DNA from: Sphingomonadales bacterium
GTDB lineage: Bacteria > Pseudomonadota > Alphaproteobacteria > Sphingomonadales > Sphingomonadaceae
Direction of reading: 5' to 3'
NCBI GenBank assembly: GCA_025360285.1
Contig: JANYCM010000296.1
Coordinates: 1 to 5,883, forward strand
DNA: 5,883 nucleotides
The position numbers and the translations under genes were made by a program. Positions 1 through 5,649 of this stretch are shown here, piece by piece. The notes below the pieces were generated by a model, which saw nothing but the letters and a program-made list of their open reading frames with translations, was not told the DNA's origin and made no database searches. Positions within the stretch are counted from its first letter, which is position 1, and the number at the start of each line of letters is the position of its first letter.

Positions 1-1
1 G

Positions 2-532
2 GTTTGCGATTATCCGCTGCACCTGGGGATTACCGAGGCGGGCGGCCTGCAGGGCGGCACGGTCAAGTCATCGATCGGGATGGGGATGCTGCTGTGGGCC
101 GGTATTGGTGACACGATCCGGGTGTCGCTGTCGGCCGATCCGGTCGAAGAGGTCAAGGTCGGCTATCATATCCTGAAATCGCTGGGCATCCGGGCGCGGG
201 GTGTGCGGGTGGTCAGTTGCCCGTCTTGTGCGCGGCAGGGGTTCGATGTGGTGAAGACCGTCGAAACGCTGGAAACGCGCCTGGCGCATATCACCACGCC
301 GCTGTCGCTGTCGGTGCTCGGCTGCGTCGTCAACGGCCCCGGCGAAGCGCGCGAAACCGATATCGGGCTGACCGGCGGCGGCAATGGCCGCCACATGGTC
401 TTTCTGTCGGGCATCACCGACCATGTCATCGAAAGCGAAAAGATGGTCGATCATATCGTCATGCTGGTGGAGAAAAAGGCCGCCGAACTGGAAGCGGCGA
501 AGGCGGCGGCGGAGGCCATTGCGGCGGAGTGA
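2..532 (+). CDS. ispG: 4-hydroxy-3-methylbut-2-en-1-yl diphosphate synthase (IspG/GcpE), C-terminal part; 5' end outside window
   Basis: IspG converts 2-C-methyl-D-erythritol 2,4-cyclodiphosphate to HMBPP, the penultimate step of the cytosolic MEP isoprenoid pathway, using a [4Fe-4S] cluster. The reading frame is open from base 2 to a TGA at 530-532, giving 176 residues that match the C-terminal half of the family. The three cluster cysteines are visible: the CPSC pair (codons at 218-220 and 227-229) and the Cys of GCVVNGPGEA (323-325). The Glu of that motif (344-346) matches the conserved Glu near the cluster in the E. coli enzyme. The opening residues (VCDYPLHLGITEAGG) belong to the conserved barrel region, so translation clearly begins before the window; the first Met in frame, at 80, is internal. 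The tail ends in an Ala/Glu-rich helix. No gene follows on the same strand, so ispG is last in its transcript. Confidence 0.97.
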   Translation, partial: VCDYPLHLGITEAGGLQGGTVKSSIGMGMLLWAGIGDTIRVSLSADPVEEVKVGYHILKSLGIRARGVRVVSCPSCARQGFDVVKTVETLETRLAHITTPLSLSVLGCVVNGPGEARETDIGLTGGGNGRHMVFLSGITDHVIESEKMVDHIVMLVEKKAAELEAAKAAAEAIAAE

Positions 533-540
533 CCTCTGCT

Positions 541-562
541 CCCCGTCCCGGGCATGACGGGG
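541..562 (+). terminator. possible weak terminator hairpin after ispG
   Basis: A perfect 7-bp inverted repeat, CCCCGTC (541-547) and GACGGGG (556-562), with an 8-nt loop lies 8 nt past the ispG stop. The position suits transcription termination or mRNA 3'-end protection. No T-run follows (the next bases are TCGGGGGC), so it is not a textbook intrinsic terminator. It could equally be a small dispersed palindrome. Confidence 0.35.
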
Positions 563-585
563 TCGGGGGCGCATCAGTAATCGAT

Positions 586-600
586 TTTGTCACTGACAAA
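586..600. promoter_or_regulatory. perfect 15-bp palindrome, operator-like
   Basis: TTTGTCACTGACAAA is a perfect inverted repeat of 7-bp arms around one central C. Short dyads of this kind are typical binding sites for dimeric repressors such as the TetR family, but no regulator gene is nearby. A possible weak promoter reading right (CTGACA at 593-598, 17 nt, GCTTAT at 616-621) overlaps it. The function is inferred from symmetry only. Confidence 0.3.
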
Positions 601-673
601 CTCGTCCTATCGGTAGCTTATTTTCCTGTTTCGGTCGGTTTTTCATGACGATACATTTTGACCCAACGCCATT

Positions 674-686
674 ACAGGTAACCTGT
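674..686. promoter_or_regulatory. perfect 13-bp palindrome, operator-like
   Basis: ACAGGTAACCTGT is a perfect inverted repeat of 6-bp arms around a central A, 73 bp after the palindrome at 586-600 and different in sequence from it. A TTGACC hexamer (658-663) lies just upstream, but there is no good -10 box at the right distance. It may be an operator left behind by a lost gene; nothing downstream in either direction is an obvious target. Confidence 0.3.
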
Positions 687-734
687 TTGGACGGTGTAGG
701 ACAGCGGGATGCCCTGTTCGTGCGCTGATAAGGC

Positions 735-2102
735 CTAATGAATCAGCATTTCCGGTCGCTTGCCGCATCCCGGCTTGCCATTGCTCCCGAGCGACGACCC
801 GGCCGTTTCCCCGGCTGCGTCGGGCGCCGCAAGCGCGGCGCAATCGCTGGTCAGTTCGATGCTGGTCGGCAACTGCGGCTTGATCTCGCCACCGGGTAAC
901 GGCCGCAGGGTCTTGGCCGGGACCTCGCGGGTCGTCACCGTCCAGCCCCAGCGGAAGGACCCTGACCATTCGAGGCTGCGCAGGTTGCGATCGCGGCCCG
1001 GCACGAAATGGGCGCGGCGGGTGAGCAGGGCGCAGACCTTCCCATCGACGGCGGCGACGCCGCTCGCCGGATCGAGGCGGCAGGTGGTGAGATAGCCGTC
1101 GCGGCCGATGGTATATTTTGCCGTCAGGTCGCGGGTGCCGGCGGCGGTGAGCAGGCTTTGCGGAAAATCATTGGTGCTGAGCCATTGCGCATCGGGGGAA
1201 CAGGCGATGGGTTTGCGCTCGGTGCCGGGGGTTACGGGCGGTTCGGGCGGGCATTCGGGGGCGCGGCGGGTCGGTTCGGGCGTCGCGGGGGCTTCGAGGA
1301 TGAGGCGCTGGCGCACGTCGGCTGGCTTGTCGTCGCCGGCCAGCCCGGCGACCAGCCGCAGCAGCCAGAGACAGACAAAACCGATCCAGATCCAGCCGCG
1401 CCATGAGCCGCGCCATTGCGAAAAATTGTTGAAAAAGCCGCCGCGCGCCGTGTTTGGCGCGGGTGCCAGTTCGGCGGCGCGTTCCAGCACGCGGCGCAGC
1501 GCCGGGCTGGTTCGCAGCGACGTCGGGCGGTCCCCCCAGCCGAGCGCGCGGATCGCCGGCAGCACCAATGCATCTGACTGCGGCTGGTTGTTGGCGATCA
1601 GCGCGGCGAGTTCCCCCTCAACTTCGGCGCGCAGCGCGATGCGTTCCAGCGCCGGCGCAGCGAGGAGGTCATCGAGCAGATCAGGGTCAGGCGGATCGGA
1701 TTGGTCGAAGGCCGATGCGAGGGTGCGCCAGCGGGCTTGCAGATCTTCCAGTTCCGGATCGGATTCGGGCGGTGGTGGCGGGGGTGGTGGTTCCCAGGCG
1801 GGTGGCGGTGACGGTGGCTCCGCGGCCGGCGCTGTGTCGGTCTCGGTTGATGCCGGATCGTCCGCGACCGGGAGCGGCGGCGGGGGAACCGGCACCGCAA
1901 CCGGCACCGCAACCGGCACTGGCACCGGCCGCATATTGCCCGCCCGCTTCAACGCCGTTTCATACGCCGCGCGCAGCGCCATGAAAGCATCCGGGTCATC
2001 CTCCGGATTGGTCACGCGCAGCTTGGCGGCATAGGCGCGGCGGATGGTGTCGCGGTCGCCGGTTTGCCTGATGCCGAGCGTCGCCCAGATGCTGCGGCTC
2101 AC
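735..2102 (-). CDS. membrane-anchored J-domain-like protein with proline-rich linker and TonB-C-like C-terminal domain; probable partner of the HscC-like Hsp70
   Basis: This 455-residue protein has four parts. Residues 1-54 resemble a J domain (RRAYAAKLRV helix, then DDPDAFMALRAAYE), but the HPD motif is replaced by N32-P33-E34. Residues 58-113 form a proline-rich linker with VPVA repeats and a run of eight prolines. Residues 115-215 are predicted helical. Residues 233-255 form one membrane segment, with arginines just before it favouring N-terminus inside, C-terminus outside. Residues 311-390 resemble the TonB C-terminal fold of sphingomonad proteins (FPQSLL, IGRDGYLTTC, AVDGKVCALLTRRAHFVPG), and C341 and C357 could form a disulfide. 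The GTG start sits in a GTGA overlap with the hscC stop, implying translational coupling; a GGAAGG lies about 12 nt upstream. The gene ends at TAG. Operon context suggests it brings HscC to the inner membrane. The fold calls are by eye; the loss of HPD makes ATPase stimulation uncertain. Confidence 0.8.
   Translation of the reverse strand: MSRSIWATLGIRQTGDRDTIRRAYAAKLRVTNPEDDPDAFMALRAAYETALKRAGNMRPVPVPVAVPVAVPVPPPPLPVADDPASTETDTAPAAEPPSPPPAWEPPPPPPPPESDPELEDLQARWRTLASAFDQSDPPDPDLLDDLLAAPALERIALRAEVEGELAALIANNQPQSDALVLPAIRALGWGDRPTSLRTSPALRRVLERAAELAPAPNTARGGFFNNFSQWRGSWRGWIWIGFVCLWLLRLVAGLAGDDKPADVRQRLILEAPATPEPTRRAPECPPEPPVTPGTERKPIACSPDAQWLSTNDFPQSLLTAAGTRDLTAKYTIGRDGYLTTCRLDPASGVAAVDGKVCALLTRRAHFVPGRDRNLRSLEWSGSFRWGWTVTTREVPAKTLRPLPGGEIKPQLPTSIELTSDCAALAAPDAAGETAGSSLGSNGKPGCGKRPEMLIH
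1887..1920. repeat. 12-bp tandem repeat inside the linker of the J-like gene
   Basis: The unit AACCGGCACCGC occurs at 1887-1898 and 1899-1910, followed by a partial third copy (AACCGGCACT, 1911-1920). On the coding (minus) strand each unit encodes Ala-Val-Pro-Val. Because the unit is a multiple of three, gain or loss of copies would lengthen or shorten the linker without breaking the frame. Confidence 0.85.
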
Positions 2103-3826
2103 AGGAAGCGCGCGCCTTCCAGGCTGTCGAGCGCTTCTTCCAGCGCCAGCCGGGCGCGTTCCGCGATGCGCAGGTCCTGGGTTTCCAGCGCGCCCTGATA
2201 TTCGGCGATCAGGCGGCCGACATGTTCGCGTTTTTCGGCGAGTGAATCCTGCCAGCAGCGTTCGGCGCGGGCGAGGGTGGCGCGGTTGGCCTCACCATCC
2301 CGCGGGTGGACCTTCAGGGCGGCCAGTGCGGCGCGGCGCCGTTCGAATTCGGCCGCCGGCACATCATCCTCGGGGTCGGTGATGACCAGTTGGCGGCGTT
2401 CGCCACTGGCGGGCACTTCGACATCGACTTCGAGCAGGCCATTGATATCATAGGACAGCCGGCAGTTGACGATGACGCCGGCGGGGGCGCGCGGCACCTT
2501 TACCTCGATGCTGCCGATCTTGACATTGTCGGCGACCAGCCGCGCCTCGCCCTGGTAAATGCCGAACTGCACGACTTTCTGATTGTCCTGCACGGTCTGG
2601 AAGGTGCTGGTGCGGCTGACCGGCACCGCGGTGTTGCGTTCGATGATCGGCGCGAACACGCCCTCCTCGCGGCGGCCGCCGGGCAGTTCCTGCGAGATAT
2701 CGACTCCCAGCGAATAGGGGCAGACATCGGTCAGCACGACTTCGCGCAGGGCGGCATCGCGGGCCTTCAGCCCGGCCTGGACGGCGGCGCCGAGCGCCAC
2801 GGCTTCATCGGGGTTGACGCTGGCATTGGGGAAGCGGCCGAACATGCGCGCGACGGCCTTGCGCACCAGCGGCATCCGCGTGCTGCCGCCGATCAGGATG
2901 ATTTCGTTGAGGCTGTCAGGATGGATATCGCTGTCGCGCAGCGACCGCAGCACGGGTTCGCGCAGCCGGGTGATCAGGTCGGCGGCCATGGTTTCAAAGT
3001 CGTCGGCGCTGATCGCGAGTTCCCAGGATTTGTCCTTCCAGGTGACGGCCATGACCGTGCTGCTGGCGCTGGTCAGGGCACGGCGGGCGCGTTCGGCGGC
3101 TTCGCGCAGGCGCTGGTAAAGACTGGTGTCGCTGCGCGCCTTGCTGCCCCAGTCGCCGGCGAAGCGGGTGTGCATGGCGGTGACGAGCAACTCGTTGAAA
3201 TCCTCGCCGCCCAGCCGGTTGTCACCGGTGGAGGAGCGCACTTCGATGATGCCTTCGAAGATTTCGAGGACCGAGACATCGAAGGTGCCGCCGCCCAGAT
3301 CAAAGACCAGGAAGCGCGACTGGTCGGCGAGGTTGTGGATGCCATAGGCCAGCGCCGCGGCAGTGGGTTCGTTGACCAGGCGTTCGACCGTCAACCCGGC
3401 GAGTTCGCCGGCGCGGCGGGTGGCCTTGCGCTGGCGATCGTTGAAATAGGCGGGGACGGTGATGACCGCTTCGGTGACGGGTTCACCGAGGAACGCCTCG
3501 GCGTCTTCCTTCAGGCTGCGCAGGACGAGGGCGGACAGTTCCTCGGGGGTGAAGTCGCGCTTGCCCAGTTTTGTAATGCGGTTGGTGCCCATGAAGCGCT
3601 TGAAGGCGGTGACGGTGGCGGACGGGTGAGTGGCCTGGCGTTCGCGGGCGGCGCGGCCGATGATGATGGTGTCGCCATCAAGGGAAACCGCCGAGGGCGT
3701 CAGCGCCTCGCCGAGCCGGTTGGGGACAAGCACGGCGGCGCCATCACGCCAGACAGCGATAGCGCTGTTGGTCGTGCCGAGATCAATGCCGACGATCACC
3801 TGTGAATGCCCCCGCGCCGGCCGCAT
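2099..3826 (-). CDS. hscC: Hsp70 family molecular chaperone, HscC-like
   Basis: This is an ATP-dependent cytosolic chaperone. It resembles E. coli HscC throughout (IDLGTTNSAIAVWRDGAA, LVLRSLKEDAEAFL, VCPYSLGVDI, YDINGLLEVDVEV) more than DnaK. The nucleotide-binding domain covers about 1-365. It has the phosphate-1 loop at 14-21, the catalytic Lys equivalent K76, the NEPTAAALAYG motif with E153, the phosphate-2 loop VFDLGGGTFDVSVL (174-187) with T181 and D183, and the adenosine motif LIGGSTRMPLV (311-321). The linker is at 364-376, the substrate-binding beta domain about 377-490, and the short helical lid 491-575. At 575 residues it is close to the 556 of E. coli HscC and shorter than DnaK. 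The ATG at 3826 has no clear ribosome site; a GTG at 3799 (566 residues) with GGGGG 9 nt upstream gives a start closer to the family and may be the true one. The gene is coupled to the J-like gene by a 4-nt overlap. Confidence 0.93.
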   Translation of the reverse strand: MRPARGHSQVIVGIDLGTTNSAIAVWRDGAAVLVPNRLGEALTPSAVSLDGDTIIIGRAARERQATHPSATVTAFKRFMGTNRITKLGKRDFTPEELSALVLRSLKEDAEAFLGEPVTEAVITVPAYFNDRQRKATRRAGELAGLTVERLVNEPTAAALAYGIHNLADQSRFLVFDLGGGTFDVSVLEIFEGIIEVRSSTGDNRLGGEDFNELLVTAMHTRFAGDWGSKARSDTSLYQRLREAAERARRALTSASSTVMAVTWKDKSWELAISADDFETMAADLITRLREPVLRSLRDSDIHPDSLNEIILIGGSTRMPLVRKAVARMFGRFPNASVNPDEAVALGAAVQAGLKARDAALREVVLTDVCPYSLGVDISQELPGGRREEGVFAPIIERNTAVPVSRTSTFQTVQDNQKVVQFGIYQGEARLVADNVKIGSIEVKVPRAPAGVIVNCRLSYDINGLLEVDVEVPASGERRQLVITDPEDDVPAAEFERRRAALAALKVHPRDGEANRATLARAERCWQDSLAEKREHVGRLIAEYQGALETQDLRIAERARLALEEALDSLEGARFL

Positions 3827-3890
3827 GCCGGATTGCCGAATTGTTAGCAGAGGGGCGGGCGGGCTGGCCAGACAGGACTTGGGGGTGAGG

Positions 3891-3910
3891 TGTGACTACA
3901 TGTGGTCACA
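3891..3910. promoter_or_regulatory. 20-bp palindromic operator upstream of the toxin-antitoxin operon
   Basis: TGTGACTACATGTGGTCACA is an inverted repeat with a single mismatched base pair (positions 7 and 14 of the 20) around a self-complementary ACATGT core. It ends 40 bp before the antitoxin ATG, where Phd/YefM antitoxins usually bind to repress their own operon. It also sits 64 bp upstream of the divergent hscC start and could affect that promoter too. It has TGTGA and TCACA half-sites but a 10-bp spacer, so it is not a standard CRP site (6-bp spacer). Confidence 0.6.
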
Positions 3911-3937
3911 ACTGGTGGGGCGTGGTAAGAAGCCTGC

Positions 3938-3944
3938 AAGGAGA
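3938..3944 (+). promoter_or_regulatory. strong ribosome binding site of the antitoxin gene
   Basis: AAGGAGA lies 6 nt before the ATG at 3951 and is the clearest Shine-Dalgarno sequence in the window. It fixes the antitoxin start against longer in-frame extensions. A strong site here, with the toxin translated only by coupling, fits the usual excess of antitoxin over toxin. Confidence 0.85.
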
Positions 3945-3950
3945 TGCCCG

Positions 3951-4208
3951 ATGAAATTGTCAGTCCGTGAAGCCAAGGCGCGCTTTGCAGAAGCGGCCGC
4001 CGCTGCGGCGCGCGGTGAACGTGTGACGGTGACGCGCTATGGAAAGCCGTTTGTCGAACTGGTGCCGGCGCGGGCGCCTGGCGGCATCGATTTCGACAAG
4101 CTTGAGTGCGTGCGACGCGAACTGGGGCTGGATGGCCTGGTGATCGAGATTCCCCCGGAATTCGATGATCCTGCCTTCAGCCGGCGGGTGCTTGGCCTTG
4201 AAGAATGA
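3951..4208 (+). CDS. type II toxin-antitoxin system antitoxin, Phd/YefM family
   Basis: This 85-residue protein should neutralise the adjacent PIN-domain toxin and, with it, repress their operon. The N-terminal half (about 1-42: MKLSVREAKARFAEAAA, then RGERVTVTRYGKPFVELVPA) has the strand-helix-helix-strand pattern of the Phd/YefM DNA-binding fold, including the typical 'V.RYGKPF..LVP' segment. The C-terminal half (about 46-85), with the motif PPEFDDPAFSRRVLGLEE, is the likely flexible toxin-binding tail. The start is set by the AAGGAGA site. Its stop overlaps the toxin start as ATGA, so the two are translationally coupled. A palindrome 40 bp upstream is the probable autoregulatory operator. 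The pair reads away from the hscC operon. Family assignment is by motif; the pairing of a Phd-like antitoxin with a PIN toxin is common in alphaproteobacteria. Confidence 0.9.
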   Translation: MKLSVREAKARFAEAAAAAARGERVTVTRYGKPFVELVPARAPGGIDFDKLECVRRELGLDGLVIEIPPEFDDPAFSRRVLGLEE

Positions 4209-4606
4209 GGTTGCTGCTCGACACGCATTTTGCGCTTTGGTTGGCATCCGATCCGGGTCGATTGACACCTGCCGAACGGGCGCTGCTGGCAAGCGCCGAC
4301 AGTGAGGTTTGGGTATCGGCGGTGTCGATCTGGGAACTGCGGCTGAAGTGGAACAGCCTGTACCGTTCGGGCGCCCGCAAGGGCGCCGCTGCACCTGAGG
4401 ACGTGCTGGCGGCACTGGAAGATGATATAGGTTGTGCGATCCTGCCGCTGACGGCGGCCCATGCCACCGAAGTGCTGCACGTGCCGCTGCAACATACCGA
4501 CCCGTTCGACGAACTGCTGCTGGCCCAGGCCCAGGCGGAGGGCTTGCGGCTGTTGACGCGCTATGGCGCGATGCTTGGGCATCCGCTGGTGGTGACGGTG
4601 CGCTAA
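4205..4606 (+). CDS. type II toxin-antitoxin system toxin, PIN-domain ribonuclease, VapC-like
   Basis: This is a 133-residue PIN-domain protein, about the usual length for VapC toxins, which are Mg2+-dependent endoribonucleases that cut tRNA or rRNA when free of antitoxin. The visible acidic centre is D6 in the N-terminal LLLDTHFALW strand, E44 in VSAVSIWEL, and D99 with D102 in HTDPFDELLLAQA. The last conserved acidic position, usually Asp in a 'TRD' or 'TAD' motif, is Tyr here (LLTRY, Y120). Activity may therefore be altered, though this position is variable in PIN proteins. The ATG overlaps the antitoxin stop, and only a weak GAAG precedes it, so translation probably depends on coupling. 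Its TAA overlaps by 4 nt the TAG of the convergent hemB gene, leaving no room for a terminator between them. Specific RNA targets cannot be read from the sequence. Confidence 0.9.
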   Translation: MRLLLDTHFALWLASDPGRLTPAERALLASADSEVWVSAVSIWELRLKWNSLYRSGARKGAAAPEDVLAALEDDIGCAILPLTAAHATEVLHVPLQHTDPFDELLLAQAQAEGLRLLTRYGAMLGHPLVVTVR

Positions 4607-5592
4607 CCCAGCAGCTTCGCCGCCAGCGGCGCATAATAGGTCAGCACCCCGGAACAGCCGGCGCGCTTGAAGCCCAGCAGAGTTTCCAGCACCGCCCTGT
4701 CGCGATCGAGGACGCCGGCGGCCACGGCCGCCTCGATCAGCGCATATTCGCCGCTGACCTGATAGGCGAAGACCGGCACGTCGAAGCGATCGCGGACCAT
4801 GCGGATGATGTCGAGATAGGGGGTGCCGGGCTTGACCATGACGCTGTCGGCGCCCTCGGCGATATCGAGTTCGACTTCACGGATGGCTTCGCGGGCGTTG
4901 GCGGCGTCCATCTGATAGGTCTTCTTGTCGCCCTTCAGATAACCGCCGCTGCCGACGGCATCGCGGAACGGGCCGTAGAAGGCGGAGGCATATTTGGCCG
5001 AATAGGCCATGATCTGGACCAGGTCGAAGCCTTCGCCTTCCAGCCCGGCCCGGATAGCGGCGATGCGGCCGTCCATCATGTCGCTGGGCGCAATCACGTC
5101 GCAGCCGGCGCGGGCCTGGTTGAGCGCCTGGCCGACCAGAACTTCAACGGTTACGTCGTTGAGAATGCGGCCATCTTCATGCATCAGCCCGTCATGGCCA
5201 TGGCTGGTATAGGGATCGAGCGCCACGTCGGTGAGGACGCCAAGGCCGGGTTCGGCATCCTTCAGCGCCTTGATCGCCTGGCAGACGAGATTGTCGGGGT
5301 TCAGCGCTTCCTTGCCATCTTCGGTGCGCAGATGGCCCTGGGTGTTGGGGAACAGCGCGACGCAGGGGATGCCGAGGGCCACCGCCTCCTTGGCCGCCCT
5401 GGCGAGATTATCGACCGACAGGCGGCAGACGCCCGGCAGGGTCTTCACCGGATCGGTGACGCCGTTGCCTTCGGTGACGAAAATCGGCCAGATCAGATCG
5501 GCGGCGGTGAGGGTATTTTCGGCATGCAGCGCGCGGCTCCACGGGGCGGAACGGGTGCGGCGCAGGCGCGTGGCGGGAAAGGATGCGGTCAT
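4603..5592 (-). CDS. hemB: delta-aminolevulinic acid dehydratase (porphobilinogen synthase)
   Basis: HemB condenses two 5-aminolevulinate molecules to porphobilinogen in the cytosol, the first common step of heme, siroheme and cobalamin synthesis. From the chosen ATG it is 329 residues, normal for the family. The two Schiff-base lysines are K200 (YSAKYASAFYGPF) and K254 (VMVKPGTPYLD). The metal-site segment reads DVALDPYTSHGHDG (122-135): Ala124, Asp126 and Asp134 replace the three zinc-binding Cys of the E. coli enzyme, so this is the Asp-type, Mg2+-dependent class known from Pseudomonas and Bradyrhizobium. The frame extends upstream to a TTG at 5634, but the ATG at 5592 fits the usual family N-terminus (FPATRLRRTR) better; no strong ribosome site precedes either. 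The stop (TAG) overlaps the toxin stop tail-to-tail. Transposase coding sequence in the same orientation ends only 66 bp before the start. Confidence 0.96.
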   Translation of the reverse strand: MTASFPATRLRRTRSAPWSRALHAENTLTAADLIWPIFVTEGNGVTDPVKTLPGVCRLSVDNLARAAKEAVALGIPCVALFPNTQGHLRTEDGKEALNPDNLVCQAIKALKDAEPGLGVLTDVALDPYTSHGHDGLMHEDGRILNDVTVEVLVGQALNQARAGCDVIAPSDMMDGRIAAIRAGLEGEGFDLVQIMAYSAKYASAFYGPFRDAVGSGGYLKGDKKTYQMDAANAREAIREVELDIAEGADSVMVKPGTPYLDIIRMVRDRFDVPVFAYQVSGEYALIEAAVAAGVLDRDRAVLETLLGFKRAGCSGVLTYYAPLAAKLLG

Positions 5593-5649
5593 GGCCGGCG
5601 CATAGCGCGGTCGTGCCGGGGTGTCACCGGTCAATCAATGGCCGTCCCG

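Larger units (their letters stand above)
533..734. other. non-coding gap between convergent ispG and the J-like gene
   Basis: No convincing gene lies in these 202 bp. From about 580 to 700 the composition is visibly richer in A+T than the flanking genes. The gap holds the hairpin at 541-562 and two separate perfect palindromes at 586-600 and 674-686. The only notable + strand reading frame is 27 codons (645-728) with no ribosome binding site. The flanking genes both end here, so palindromes of operator type are unexpected. The gap may be the remnant of a deleted promoter region or gene. Confidence 0.6.

Noticed and set aside
645..728. 27-codon + strand frame beginning MTIHFDPTPLQV
   Set aside because: No ribosome binding site, no recognised similarity, and it spans the palindrome at 674-686; it may be chance or a gene remnant.
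1108..2034. 308-codon open frame on the + strand
   Set aside because: It is antisense to the J-like gene; its Ser/Gly-rich stretches are just the complement of the proline-rich linker.
2306..3805. 499-codon open frame on the + strand
   Set aside because: It lies wholly antisense to hscC, whose protein has all Hsp70 signatures. The antisense product is low-complexity (Gly/Ala/Asp-rich), a common artefact of high-GC coding DNA.
3891..3910. CRP/FNR-type binding site
   Set aside because: The half-sites TGTGA and TCACA match CRP, but the spacer is 10 bp instead of 6, and the position just ahead of an antitoxin gene fits autoregulation better.
5593..5634. Upstream TTG start for hemB giving 343 residues
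   Set aside because: The extra 14 residues do not resemble the family N-terminus and the start codon is rare; the ATG at 5592 is preferred.
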